A stretch of DNA of 64,000 nucleotides from Fimenecus sp045545735 (GTDB taxonomy: Bacteria; Bacillota; Clostridia; Oscillospirales; Acutalibacteraceae), in assembly GCA_045545735.1 (NCBI GenBank), contig JAZQBM010000012.1, positions 252,091-316,090 of the forward strand, in the 5' to 3' direction. The position numbers and the translations under genes are program-made. Position 1 is the first letter of the stretch; each line of letters starts with the position of its first letter. Below the pieces are notes generated by a model. It saw only the letters and a program-made list of their open reading frames with translations. It was not told where the DNA came from and searched no databases. This document shows, piece after piece, positions 45,529 through 54,051 of the stretch.

Positions 45529-46944
45529 TTATTCAGCATCTTCTTCGTCTTCTTCGCTTCTGTCTTTACCTGTATTTACAATTAAGTTTGTAACAATACC
45601 AAAGATAAGAGCAGTTGCAAGAGCTGTAACCTGAACAAGTGGTCCATTTGTAACTGGGTTGAAACCAAAGTTAAGTGAAAGACCACCAATACCAACAACA
45701 AGAATTGCACTTACAATGTAAAGATTCTTGCTCTTGCCAAGGTCAACATCTTTAAGCATTGAAAGACCTGATACAGCAATAAGACCATAAAGAGCAACAC
45801 AAGCACCACCCATTACGCACTTAGGAATTGAGTTGATAAGTGCTACAAATGGTGTGAAGAATGAAAGAATCATACAACCAATACCAGCTGTGATGATTGA
45901 AATAACAGATGCATTCTTTGTGATAGCAACACAACCGATTGATTCGCCGTATGTTGTGTTAGCAGCACCGCCGAAGAAACCACCAATGATTGAACCAACA
46001 CCATCACCGATAAGTGTTCTGTCAAGACCAGGGTCTTTAATAAGGTCTTTACCAATAAGATTACCAAGGTTCTTGTGGTCAGCAATGTGCTGTGCAAGTT
46101 CAACAACTGCAATAGGAACGAATGTAATAGCAATGTTACCAACAGCTGCAGCATCAATAGGAAGAATACCGTCAACCTTATCTGTCATTGCCTGAAGGAA
46201 AGTGAATTTAGGATAGTCAACAATTGACTGAATTGTGAATGGGTCAAATGCTGCTTTGAATGAGTCGAAGCTTAAAATCTGAAGAGCAGCAATGTCAGCA
46301 GCGTTACCAATAAGAGTAAGGATAAGAGCAAAAATGTAACCTGCACCAACACCGATAATGAAAGGAATAAGGCGAAGGTTCTTTGAACCCTTAACTGAAA
46401 CAATAACAATTGCAAAGAATGTAACTGCACCAACAAGAATTGTTACAAGGCTGTAGTCAGCACCACCATTTGTTGACATCCAGCCTGTAGCTGTGCTTGA
46501 AAGTGAAAGACCAATAATAGTAACAATAGGACCTGCAATTACAGGAGGCATAAGTTTGTTAACCCAACCTGAACCTGCAAGTTTGATAATAACTGCAAGA
46601 ACCGCATAAACAAGACCAGCAAGAGTGATACCGATAATAACACCCCAGTAGCCGTAGTTCATGCCGATAATTGCTGAATAAGCACCAAGGAATGTGAAAG
46701 ATGAACCAAGGAAAACAGGGCTCTTACGCTTTGTAGCAAATGTGTAGAAAAGTGTACCGATACCTGCACCGAAAAGTGCTGCTGCAGGGTCAAATGAAAG
46801 TGTGTTACCATTGCTCATAGCAAAACCTGACATAAGCATTGGAACAAGTAAAGTTGCCGCCATAATTGCAATCATCTGTTGGAAAGCAAAAAGCAAGGTT
46901 TTACTTAAACCTGGGCGGTCGCTGACATCATAAATGAGTTTCAT
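45529..46944 (-). CDS. uraA: Uracil permease (NCS2 family)
   Basis: 471 residues from ATG 46944, preceded by AGGAGGAG; the frame is open 21 codons further but into the leader. YDVSDRPGLSKTLLFAFQQM, PVFLGSSFTFLGAYSAI and VVELAQHIADHKNLGNLIG match the UraA branch of uracil/xanthine permeases. About 12-14 membrane helices; the C-terminal tail is acidic (RSEEDEEDAE). Upp, the next enzyme of uracil salvage, is about 0.8 kb away on the other strand. The leader has an attenuator-like hairpin. Confidence 0.9.
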   Translation of the reverse strand: MKLIYDVSDRPGLSKTLLFAFQQMIAIMAATLLVPMLMSGFAMSNGNTLSFDPAAALFGAGIGTLFYTFATKRKSPVFLGSSFTFLGAYSAIIGMNYGYWGVIIGITLAGLVYAVLAVIIKLAGSGWVNKLMPPVIAGPIVTIIGLSLSSTATGWMSTNGGADYSLVTILVGAVTFFAIVIVSVKGSKNLRLIPFIIGVGAGYIFALILTLIGNAADIAALQILSFDSFKAAFDPFTIQSIVDYPKFTFLQAMTDKVDGILPIDAAAVGNIAITFVPIAVVELAQHIADHKNLGNLIGKDLIKDPGLDRTLIGDGVGSIIGGFFGGAANTTYGESIGCVAITKNASVISIITAGIGCMILSFFTPFVALINSIPKCVMGGACVALYGLIAVSGLSMLKDVDLGKSKNLYIVSAILVVGIGGLSLNFGFNPVTNGPLVQVTALATALIFGIVTNLIVNTGKDRSEEDEEDAE

Positions 46945-46980
46945 AAAAACAACTCCTCCTAAAATTTTTACCCGACAACA

Positions 46981-47094
46981 AAAATAAAACCTTGTCAATA
47001 TTGACAAGGTTCATATGCAACAGATATTTTATGTGACACGCTACACACTTATCTTGCCTATATCTTTTTAAATATTTAAGATTGTCAAGTTATC
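46981..47094 (-). promoter_or_regulatory. uraA leader with attenuator-like hairpin
   Basis: On the minus strand a 20-base perfect palindrome (CCTTGTCAAT next to its complement) is followed by TTTTATTTTTG. This is a terminator placed before the uraA start. Earlier in the leader, ACTTGACAAT can pair with the terminator's left arm through TTGACAA/TTGTCAA and so block it. AGATAT and ATATCT can close a middle stem. No known riboswitch core was recognised. Confidence 0.6.
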
Positions 47095-47100
47095 TTATGT

Positions 47101-47130
47101 AGTATATCACATTATGTAATTTGATGTCAA
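47101..47130 (-). promoter_or_regulatory. uraA promoter
   Basis: On the minus strand: TTGACA (47130-47125), 18-bp spacer, TATACT (47106-47101). Confidence 0.75.
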
Positions 47131-47157
47131 TAATTTTAGAAAAAACTCGAATAAAAG

Positions 47158-47604
47158 TTACTCGTTAAGAAGTTCTTTTAATTCGTCAATTTCGTTTTCA
47201 GTAAATATATTGTAACCTGCCTTTAAGAACATTTCAGCCGCAATTCCGTTACCTGCTATTTTATTGCCCGTAAATGTTCCGTCGTATATTATTCCTTTAC
47301 CGCAAGATGGACTGTTTGCTTTGAACACAACTGCGTCGGCATTGTTAGTTTTTGCAATATAAAGAGCCATTTCAGCACCTTTAGTGTATTCATAAGTAAC
47401 ATCTTTTCCGTGATTGCTTATAACTTTATCACCAACAATTTCGGCTGGGTCGCGTGGAGTAGCAAGACCGCCAAGCTGTTCGGGACAAACGGGAATAAGA
47501 GTGTGCTTATCTGCTAATGCTAATAATTCTTCGTATTTGCAGTTGTCACCTTTATAACGACAGTCACAGCCTAAAAGACAGCCACTTACAATAATTTTTG
47601 CCAT
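47158..47604 (-). CDS. DUF523 family protein
   Basis: 148 residues from ATG 47604 with AAGGAG upstream; the open frame reaches 47670 but would pass through the promoter. IIVSGCLLGCDCRYKG and PVCPEQLGGLATPRDP, together with VFKANSPSCGKG, are the cysteine-containing blocks of DUF523. The protein is small and soluble. A metal or Fe-S site is suggested by the cysteines, but the function is unknown. Confidence 0.85.
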   Translation of the reverse strand: MAKIIVSGCLLGCDCRYKGDNCKYEELLALADKHTLIPVCPEQLGGLATPRDPAEIVGDKVISNHGKDVTYEYTKGAEMALYIAKTNNADAVVFKANSPSCGKGIIYDGTFTGNKIAGNGIAAEMFLKAGYNIFTENEIDELKELLNE

Positions 47605-47641
47605 AATTATTCTCCTTAAAATGAACGTTTTATACAATACT

Positions 47642-47670
47642 AGTATATCATACCTAAAAAATGGTGTCAA
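47642..47670 (-). promoter_or_regulatory. Promoter of the DUF523 gene
   Basis: On the minus strand: TTGACA (47670-47665), 17-bp spacer, TATACT (47647-47642). Confidence 0.75.
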
Positions 47671-47692
47671 TTGACAAGAATTTATAAATTAC

Positions 47693-47721
47693 TTGCCAAT
47701 TATACACAAATATGATATTAT
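47693..47721 (+). promoter_or_regulatory. upp promoter
   Basis: TTGCCA (47693-47698), 17-bp spacer, TATTAT (47716-47721). It is back to back with the DUF523 promoter. Confidence 0.6.
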
Positions 47722-47757
47722 AAATAAGAGAAAAGTATATTGAAATGAGGCGTCATT

Positions 47758-48432
47758 ATGTCAGATTTTACAAAAAACTTAACAAGTTTTAACGACCATC
47801 CTTTAGTTGCTCATAAAGTAACACATCTTTGCGACATCAACACAGGTTCAAAAGAATTCTGTGAAATTGTTGATGAACTTACAATGCTTATGGGTTATGA
47901 AGCACTTAAAGACCTTAAAACAAAGATGGTACCAATTCAAGCTCCACTTGCAGATTTTGACTCTCCTGTACTTGCTGAAGATTTCACAATTGTTCCTATT
48001 CTTCGTGCGGGACTTGGTATGGTTGAGGGACTTCGTAGACTTTCACCAACTGCAAAGGTAGGTCATATCGGGCTTTATAGAGATGAAAAAACATTGTTAC
48101 CCGTAACATATTACTACAAAATGCCTGTTGATATTACAAAAGGTCCTGTAATCATTGTTGACCCTGCACTCGCTACCGGTGGTAGTGTTGACGCATCTAT
48201 TGATTACCTTAAAAAAGAAGGTTGTACAAACATTAAAGTTATGTGTATTTTTGCATCTGATGTAGGCGTTAAACTTCTCTATGAAAAGCACCCGGATGTT
48301 AAAATTTATGCAGCACAGTATATTCCAACAGGTCTTAATAAAGATGGCTATATCGTAACAGCCGCAGGGGATGCAGGTGACCGTATTTGTGGTACTTGTA
48401 GTTATAAACCTGCAAGGCCTGCAAAACCATAA
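47758..48432 (+). CDS. upp: Uracil phosphoribosyltransferase
   Basis: 224 residues, with a 15-residue C-terminal tail compared with the usual 209. HPLVAHKVTHLCD at the start, VPILRAGLGMVEG in the flexible loop region, IIVDPALATGGSV (PRPP site) and TAAGDAGDRICGT (uracil site) are all intact. It converts uracil and PRPP to UMP. The extra tail (CSYKPARPAKP) is low in complexity and probably not part of the fold. Confidence 0.93.
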   Translation: MSDFTKNLTSFNDHPLVAHKVTHLCDINTGSKEFCEIVDELTMLMGYEALKDLKTKMVPIQAPLADFDSPVLAEDFTIVPILRAGLGMVEGLRRLSPTAKVGHIGLYRDEKTLLPVTYYYKMPVDITKGPVIIVDPALATGGSVDASIDYLKKEGCTNIKVMCIFASDVGVKLLYEKHPDVKIYAAQYIPTGLNKDGYIVTAAGDAGDRICGTCSYKPARPAKP

Positions 48433-48448
48433 AACATTTATCAAACAA

Positions 48449-48482
48449 AAAACGGTAACTCAAATGAGTTACCGTTAATTTT
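48449..48482. terminator. Bidirectional terminator between upp and metY
   Basis: AACGGTAACTC (48451-48461) pairs with GAGTTACCGTT (48466-48476). It is followed by AATTTTTTAT on the + strand and preceded by TTTTTTG-like sequence read on the minus strand. Confidence 0.85.
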
Positions 48483-49754
48483 TTATATTTGTGCAAGTGC
48501 CTGTTCAATATCTGCGATAATATCATCAACATTTTCAATACCAACTGAGAATCTGATAAGGTCAGGAGATACACCGCATTCAACAAGTTCTTGGTCGCTT
48601 AACTGTCTGTGAGTTGAACTTGCAGGATGAAGTACACAAGTTCTTGCATCTGCAACGTGAGTAACAACTGCTGCGAGTTTAAGTGAGTTCATAAACTTCT
48701 CTGCAGCATCTCTGCCACCCTTAACGCCAAATGAAACAACACCGCAAGTGCCGTTAGGCATATACTTCTGCACAAGGTCATAGTACTTGTTTCCGGGAAG
48801 AGCAGGGTAGTTTACCCAAGAAATCTTGTCGTTGTTTTCAAGATATTTTGCAACTGCAAGAGCATTACTACAATGTCTTTCCATACGAAGATGAAGTGTT
48901 TCAAGACCTAAGTTGAGATAATATGAGTTTTGTGGAGCAGGCGTTGAACCGTAATCACGAAGAAGTTGTGCTACTATTTTTGTAATATAACCTGCTTTGC
49001 CGAAATCCTTTGTATAAACAGCACCGTGATAGCTCTCATCAGGTTGTGTAAGCCCAGGGAATTTGTCATTTTGTTCCCAGTCAAAGTTACCGCTGTCAAT
49101 AACTGCACCACCGATGATGTTCGCGTGACCCTCCATATACTTTGTTGTGGAGTGAGTAACAATGTCAGCACCAAATTCAAATGGACGACAGTTAATTGGT
49201 GTAGGGAATGTGTTATCAATGATAAGCGGAACACCGTTAGCGTGTGCAACTTTTGCAAACTTCTCAATGTCAAGAATATCAAGTGATGGATTTGCAATAG
49301 TTTCACCGAAAACTGCCTTTGTGTTAGGCTTGAAAGCAGCCTGAATTTCTTCTTCACTAGCATTTGGGTCAACAAAAGTAACTTCAATGCCTAACTTTCT
49401 CATTGTAACATTGAAAAGGTTGAATGTTCCGCCATAAATTGTAGCCGCAGAAACAAAGTGGTCGCCTGCACCCATAATGTTGATGAGTGAGAAGAAGTTT
49501 GCAGCCTGACCTGAAGATGTAAGCACACCTGCTACACCACCCTCAAGCATTGTGATTTTCTGTGCAACCGCATCACTTGTAGGGTTTGCAAGACGAGTAT
49601 ACATGTAGCCTGGCTCAAGGTCAAAAAGTTTAGCCATAGCCTCACTTGTGTCATATTTGAATGTTGTACTCTGTACGATTGGGAGTACTCTTGGTTCACC
49701 GTTCTTTGGTCTGTAAGCACCTTGAACGCAAATTGTATCTCTATTATAACTCAT
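48483..49754 (-). CDS. metY: O-acetylhomoserine sulfhydrylase
   Basis: 423 residues. VLPIVQSTTFKYDTSEA, GYMYTRLANPTSDAVAQKI, SSGQAANFFSLINI and HSTTKYMEGHANIIGG (with the PLP lysine) are the Cys/Met-metabolism PLP family in its MetY form. It makes homocysteine from O-acetylhomoserine and sulfide. It follows the aPGAM-like gene by 3 bases in the same transcript. Confidence 0.92.
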   Translation of the reverse strand: MSYNRDTICVQGAYRPKNGEPRVLPIVQSTTFKYDTSEAMAKLFDLEPGYMYTRLANPTSDAVAQKITMLEGGVAGVLTSSGQAANFFSLINIMGAGDHFVSAATIYGGTFNLFNVTMRKLGIEVTFVDPNASEEEIQAAFKPNTKAVFGETIANPSLDILDIEKFAKVAHANGVPLIIDNTFPTPINCRPFEFGADIVTHSTTKYMEGHANIIGGAVIDSGNFDWEQNDKFPGLTQPDESYHGAVYTKDFGKAGYITKIVAQLLRDYGSTPAPQNSYYLNLGLETLHLRMERHCSNALAVAKYLENNDKISWVNYPALPGNKYYDLVQKYMPNGTCGVVSFGVKGGRDAAEKFMNSLKLAAVVTHVADARTCVLHPASSTHRQLSDQELVECGVSPDLIRFSVGIENVDDIIADIEQALAQI

Positions 49755-49757
49755 TTT

Positions 49758-50966
49758 TTAGTCCTCCAAAAATTTCTTCATAAGCTGGACGCCACTTTCA
49801 ACAAAAATGCCTGTAGCTTTTGCAGTTTCTTCATTGATAGTATCAACACCGTTTACTTCATTATTCTTATGATAAATCATAAATGGAACAGGGTCAGATG
49901 CGTGAGTTGCAGTAACAATAGGTGTTGGATGGTCAGGAAGAATCATAATCTTGTAGTCATCATAATCCTTTAAGCCATCGAATATAATTGGGAGCACTTG
50001 CTCGTCGATAATCTCAATTGCACGAACTTTATTTTCAGGCTCGCGTCTGTGACCACATTCGTCTGGTGCTTCGATGTGAATATATGCGTAATCGCAACCG
50101 TTTTTAAGTGCCTCAACAGCAGCTTTTGCCTTGCCTTTAAAGTTTGTATCTATGTAACCTGTTGCACCCTCTACATCCGGTGTTTCCATTTTTGCACATT
50201 TGCCGATACCTTTAAGCAAATCAACAGCAGAAATTACAGCACCTTTAATACCATAAAGTTCCTCAAATGGTGAAAGTGCAGGCTTTTTGCCCTCACCCCA
50301 AAGCCAAATTGAGTTTGCAGGACGCTTACCGTTCTTAATTCTTTCAAGATTTACCGGGTGGTCTTTAAGCAAATCGTAGCTTTCTTTCATCATTCTGATA
50401 AGGTCAGTTGCGTTTTCACTTGTTGAAAGATATTCGCCAACAACTCTACCTGAAATATCGTGTGGAGGTGTCATATTACCGAGGTCTGTTGTACCGTTGT
50501 CCCAAACAAGACAATGACGGTAACTAACACCGCTATAGAATTTATAAATATCGTTGCCAAAATGTTCTTCAACTGTAGCAATAATCTTTTCAGCCTCTTC
50601 TGTTGAAATATCATCAGCACAGTAGTCAACCATTGTTTTGTCAGTATAGTTTTCTTCGTCAGAAAGAGTAACAATGTTGCAACGAAGAGTAACATCAGTG
50701 TCTTTAAGGTCAACGCCGATACTTGCAGCCTCAAGTGGACTTCTGCCGGTATAATAAATTGATGGGTCAAATCCCATAACGCTCATATTAGCAACGTCGC
50801 TGCCGGGTTTCATACCATCAGGAACAGTTTTTACAAGACCAACTGTACCCTTTTTAGCGAGTGAGTCAAAATTTGGCTTTTTCGCCATCATCATTGGTGT
50901 TTTGCCGTCAAACTGTGGAACAGGATAGTCAGCCATTCCGTCGTATAAAACAACAACATATTTCAT
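49758..50966 (-). CDS. Archaeal-type phosphoglycerate mutase-like (possible homoserine kinase analogue)
   Basis: 402 residues. VVLYDGMADYP at the start carries the metal-binding Asp; PGSDVANMSVMGFDP has the catalytic Ser, and ILPDHPTP and HASDPVPF hold further metal ligands. This is the cofactor-independent aPGAM family of the alkaline phosphatase superfamily. In several anaerobes the same family is annotated as a functional replacement of homoserine kinase. Here it is co-transcribed with metY, which also works on a homoserine derivative, so the second role deserves equal weight. Sequence alone does not separate them. Confidence 0.85.
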   Translation of the reverse strand: MKYVVVLYDGMADYPVPQFDGKTPMMMAKKPNFDSLAKKGTVGLVKTVPDGMKPGSDVANMSVMGFDPSIYYTGRSPLEAASIGVDLKDTDVTLRCNIVTLSDEENYTDKTMVDYCADDISTEEAEKIIATVEEHFGNDIYKFYSGVSYRHCLVWDNGTTDLGNMTPPHDISGRVVGEYLSTSENATDLIRMMKESYDLLKDHPVNLERIKNGKRPANSIWLWGEGKKPALSPFEELYGIKGAVISAVDLLKGIGKCAKMETPDVEGATGYIDTNFKGKAKAAVEALKNGCDYAYIHIEAPDECGHRREPENKVRAIEIIDEQVLPIIFDGLKDYDDYKIMILPDHPTPIVTATHASDPVPFMIYHKNNEVNGVDTINEETAKATGIFVESGVQLMKKFLED

Positions 50967-51007
50967 CTATATCATCTCCAATAAAAAATCAAAATAAATT
51001 ACTAAAT

Positions 51008-51036
51008 ATTCTAACATATATAATTAGTGTTGTCAA
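51008..51036 (-). promoter_or_regulatory. Promoter of the aPGAM-like/metY operon
   Basis: On the minus strand: TTGACA (51036-51031), 17-bp spacer, TAGAAT (51013-51008). No SAM-riboswitch or T-box structure was recognised in the short leader. Confidence 0.75.
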
Positions 51037-51067
51037 AAGGGTATTGCCTTTCCTCTTGAGGTGTAGT

Positions 51068-51099
51068 AATTACGCATTACGAATTATGAATTACGAATT
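51068..51099. repeat. AATTACG-type palindromic repeat, copy 1
   Basis: A 32-base AT-rich unit made of AATTACG/CATTACG/AATTCGTAAT steps. It matches the reverse complement of 61716-61747 at 30 of 32 positions. It overlaps the 3' end of the TtcA-like gene. Confidence 0.65.
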
Positions 51100-51818
51100 T
51101 CATCAACGCCCCAACCACTAATATTTCCCCGTTGCATACCACCAATAATCTTTTGACGAAGTGCAGGGTAACGCTTTTCCAACTCTGCAAGAAGATTTTT
51201 AGTGTCTTCACGGTTCGTTTTTTCGTCAGCAGGACATAAGCTCTCTACAACAGGCACATTTTCCTTGTTGGCAACTCTCGTAATGTCACTTTCATATGCA
51301 AAAACCATAGGCCTAATCATATAAAGGTCTTTTCTTGAAAGATATGAAACAGGGGAGAAACATTCAGCCCTGCCGTTGCCGAATAAGTTCATAATAAAAG
51401 TTTCCGCCGCATCATCCATATGATGACCAAGTGCGATTTTATTGCAACCTAATTCCTTTGCCGTGTCGTGTAAAAGTCCGCGACGCATTCTTGCACATAA
51501 ACTACAAGGATTACTCTCTTTACGTTCTTCAAAAATAATGTGATAGAGTTCAGTTCTCTTTATTATATATGGTATATTGTGCTTATCACAAATTGCTTTG
51601 ATTTCTGAATAATCAGCACATTCATTATTGAATTGGGGGTCTAAAGTAATAGCACAAAGGTCAAATTTTTTAGGGTAAAAAATCTTAAGATTAATAAGGC
51701 ACAAAAGCATTACAACGCTGTCTTTACCACCAGAAACACAAACGCCGATTTTATCGCCGTCTTCAATCATATTATATTTGTCAACTGCCGCACGGACTAG
51801 ACTTAATAACTTTTGCAT
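51084..51818 (-). CDS. TtcA-like tRNA thiolation PP-loop protein
   Basis: 244 residues from ATG 51818, after AGAGGTG; a GTG at 51827 lies inside that site. GVCVSGGKDSVVM is the PP-loop, NPCSLCARMRRG gives the C-x2-C pair that holds the Fe-S cluster, and ALGHHMDDAAETF is the second conserved block. TtcA makes 2-thiocytidine at tRNA position 32. The last residues (EIRNS) and the stop codon come from the inserted repeat at 51068-51099. Confidence 0.87.
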   Translation of the reverse strand: MQKLLSLVRAAVDKYNMIEDGDKIGVCVSGGKDSVVMLLCLINLKIFYPKKFDLCAITLDPQFNNECADYSEIKAICDKHNIPYIIKRTELYHIIFEERKESNPCSLCARMRRGLLHDTAKELGCNKIALGHHMDDAAETFIMNLFGNGRAECFSPVSYLSRKDLYMIRPMVFAYESDITRVANKENVPVVESLCPADEKTNREDTKNLLAELEKRYPALRQKIIGGMQRGNISGWGVDEIRNS

Positions 51819-51849
51819 GCTTTTCACCTCTCTTAAAACATATTACCAA

Positions 51850-51878
51850 CATTTTATATCAATATTAGTTAAAAGTAA
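51850..51878 (-). promoter_or_regulatory. Promoter of the TtcA-like gene
   Basis: On the minus strand: TTTACT (51878-51873), 17-bp spacer, TAAAAT (51855-51850). Confidence 0.5.
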
Positions 51879-51984
51879 ACAAATTTTTTCAAAAATAATA
51901 AAAAAGAAAATTATATGAAAAAATGAGAAAATCAAAGAAAAACAGAGATTTATATTTCTCTCGTTAAATTTTCAAAAAAATATG

Positions 51985-52013
51985 TTGACATTGTGCTTTT
52001 CCTTTGATATAAT
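51985..52013 (+). promoter_or_regulatory. rplM-rpsI promoter
   Basis: Full consensus: TTGACA (51985-51990), 17-bp spacer, TATAAT (52008-52013). The leader is only about 30 bases, too short for a large autoregulatory L13 leader. Confidence 0.88.
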
Positions 52014-52051
52014 TCTCAAGCAATTAAAAATAATATTCGGAGGTAAGTTCT

Positions 52052-52480
52052 ATGTCAACTTATATGCCAAAAAAGGGCGACATTACCCGTAACTGGTATG
52101 TGCTTGACGCTGCAGGCAAAACTCTTGGTAGCGTTGCTGCTGAAGCTGCAGTTCTTCTTAGAGGTAAGCACAAGCCAACATTTACACCTAACGCTGACTG
52201 TGGTGACCACGTAATCGTTATCAACGCAGAAAAGGTTGTACTTACAGGTAACAAGCTTGAACAGAAAATGTATTATCATCACACAGGTTACGTAGGTAAC
52301 ATGAAAGAAGTTAAGTACAAGACTCTTATGAAAACAAAGCCAGAGTTCGCAGTAACAAAAGCTATTAAGGGTATGATTCCTGATACAGTAATCGGTCGTC
52401 AGGCACTGACTCGTCTTCGTGTATACCGCGGTGCAGAGCACAAACACGCTGCTCAGAAACCTGAAACAAGAGAATTTTAA
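52052..52480 (+). CDS. rplM: Ribosomal protein L13
   Basis: 142 residues. TYMPKKGDITRNWYVLDA, LLRGKHKPTFTPNADCGDHV, VLTGNKLEQKMYYHHTGY and a GMIPDTVIGRQALTRLRVY-like block are standard L13. It is part of the large ribosomal subunit. CGGAGGTAAG lies before the ATG. Paired with rpsI in the conserved order. Confidence 0.97.
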   Translation: MSTYMPKKGDITRNWYVLDAAGKTLGSVAAEAAVLLRGKHKPTFTPNADCGDHVIVINAEKVVLTGNKLEQKMYYHHTGYVGNMKEVKYKTLMKTKPEFAVTKAIKGMIPDTVIGRQALTRLRVYRGAEHKHAAQKPETREF

Positions 52481-52498
52481 GAAAGGGAGGCAATTTAA

Positions 52499-52897
52499 AT
52501 GTACGAAACAAGTCCATTTTTCTACGGTACAGGTAGAAGAAAGAAATCAGTAGCTCGTGTACGTGTTTATGCAGGTACAGGCAAAATCATCATCAATGAC
52601 AGAGAAATCGACGATTATTTCGGTCTTGAAACACTTAAACTCATCGTTCGTCAGCCTCTCGCTCTTACAGGTACAACTGATAAGTTCGACATCGTTTGCC
52701 GTGTAAACGGTGGTGGCGTAACAGGTCAGGCTGGTGCAATCCGTCACGGTCTTTCACGTGCTCTTCTTCAGTATGACGAAAACCTTCGTCCAGCTCTCAA
52801 GAAGGCAGGTTTCTTAACAAGAGACCCAAGAATGAAGGAAAGAAAGAAATACGGTCTCAAAGGTGCTCGCCGTGCACCTCAGTTCTCAAAGAGATAA
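52499..52897 (+). CDS. rpsI: Ribosomal protein S9
   Basis: 132 residues. FYGTGRRKKSVARVRVYAG at the start, VNGGGVTGQAGAIRHGLSRAL in the centre and the basic tail KYGLKGARRAPQFSKR, which reaches the ribosomal P site, are all complete. GAAAGGGAGG lies before the ATG. Confidence 0.97.
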   Translation: MYETSPFFYGTGRRKKSVARVRVYAGTGKIIINDREIDDYFGLETLKLIVRQPLALTGTTDKFDIVCRVNGGGVTGQAGAIRHGLSRALLQYDENLRPALKKAGFLTRDPRMKERKKYGLKGARRAPQFSKR

Positions 52898-52917
52898 CTT
52901 GTATTATTTCAAGAATT

Positions 52918-52948
52918 ACAACACTCACATTTGTGGGTGTTGTTTTTT
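52918..52948 (+). terminator. Terminator of rplM-rpsI
   Basis: ACAACACTCAC (52918-52928) pairs with GTGGGTGTTGT (52933-52943) with one wobble, followed by TTTTTG. Confidence 0.88.
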
Positions 52949-52975
52949 GTTGTGTTTTTGATAGGTTTATGAAAT

Positions 52976-53005
52976 GAAAAACGGAGTCGTTTGACTCCGT
53001 TTTTC
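52976..53005. terminator. Terminator of the YitT-family gene (bidirectional form)
   Basis: AAAAACGGAGTC and GACTCCGTTTTT form a 12-bp stem with a GTTT loop; T runs on both strands let it work in either direction. Confidence 0.85.
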
Positions 53006-53019
53006 TATACTATTATATA

Positions 53020-53940
53020 TTAGTTTTTCCCTTTCAAACTACTTCCCAACACGTCAGATGTTTCTGAAATTGTAATAAATGCCGACGGGTCAATGCTTGA
53101 TACAACATTTTTAAGTTTTGCAATCTGAAAACGGTTTACAACAAAGTAGATTACACTTCGTGATTTTCCGGAATAATAACCCGTTGCGTGAATTTGTGTA
53201 ACACCATACCCGAAATTACGACTAAGTGCATCACAAACCTCGTCTTCCATTTCTGTAACAATCATAACAGATTTTGCTTTGTCAAGACCCTCAACAATAA
53301 AGTCAACTGACTTAATGCCCACAGCATAAGTAATAATTGAGTAGAGAGGTAACTCCCAACTTCTAAAAACAATACCTATCATAATATAAAGAATTACATT
53401 GTAAATCATTACGAAAGTGCCGACGGTCATATTAAGCTTTTTCGAGAATATAACCGCCATAACTTCAATTCCGTCAATAGCACCACCATAACGGATTGTA
53501 AGACCACTACCAGCACCTGAAATAAGACCACCAAAGATTGCACAAAGCACTAAATCTTTACCGGCAAAAGGTGATGCAGTAGCAACATCAACAGGTAAAA
53601 TATCAGTAATCACAAATGATGAAAGTGAATAAATAATTACTGCCCAGACGGAATAAATGGTGAATTGAAATCCTTGCTTTTTAAGCCCAAAAAGGAAAAG
53701 TGGAATGTTGATTACCACAATAAAAAATGAAAGATTAAATTGTTCAGGTGTAATCTGCCATAAAAGCATTGATGTACCCGAAACACCACTGTCATAAAGA
53801 TTAACAGGTGCTAAAAACATTGTAACACCTATTGAATTGATAATACCCGCAATAAATAATATAAGAAAGTTCTTGATTTTCAAGCCCTTTAATTCCTCAA
53901 TAGCCTCATTTTTAAGTTTTTTTACATCAATTTTTTTCAT
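53020..53940 (-). CDS. YitT-family membrane protein (DUF161/DUF2179)
   Basis: 306 residues from ATG 53940, placed by GGAGGTAG; the ATG at 53952 lies just before that site. About five to six hydrophobic helices contain GVTMFLAPVNLYDSGVSGTSM and RYGGAIDGIEVMAVIFSKK. The C-terminal cytosolic domain (from about residue 225) includes GYYSGKSRSVIYFVV of DUF2179. The function of the family is not settled. The promoter on the minus strand is TTGCGT-17-TATACT (53998-53970). Confidence 0.87.
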   Translation of the reverse strand: MKKIDVKKLKNEAIEELKGLKIKNFLILFIAGIINSIGVTMFLAPVNLYDSGVSGTSMLLWQITPEQFNLSFFIVVINIPLFLFGLKKQGFQFTIYSVWAVIIYSLSSFVITDILPVDVATASPFAGKDLVLCAIFGGLISGAGSGLTIRYGGAIDGIEVMAVIFSKKLNMTVGTFVMIYNVILYIMIGIVFRSWELPLYSIITYAVGIKSVDFIVEGLDKAKSVMIVTEMEDEVCDALSRNFGYGVTQIHATGYYSGKSRSVIYFVVNRFQIAKLKNVVSSIDPSAFITISETSDVLGSSLKGKN

Positions 53941-54005
53941 TTCTACCTCCATATATTTACTATATAATAAGTATAGCACAATACGAAAACATACGCAAAT
54001 TCATA

Positions 54006-54034
54006 TTGACTTTACTGCTTTAATGTGATAAAAT
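54006..54034 (+). promoter_or_regulatory. azlCD promoter, overlapping the extended frame
   Basis: TTGACT (54006-54011), 17-bp spacer, TAAAAT (54029-54034). Transcription would begin near 54041, which rules out the frame start at 54025. Confidence 0.7.
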
Positions 54035-54051
54035 TCTCGATGGTGATAATT

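Noticed and set aside
45833..46195. Long frames opposite uraA and metY
   Set aside because: They are antisense shadows of conserved genes, with no ribosome binding site and no sensible protein composition.
46945..47100. Purine or PyrR-type element before uraA
   Set aside because: Neither the purine aptamer junction sequences nor the PyrR binding loop could be found; only the terminator/antiterminator logic is supported.
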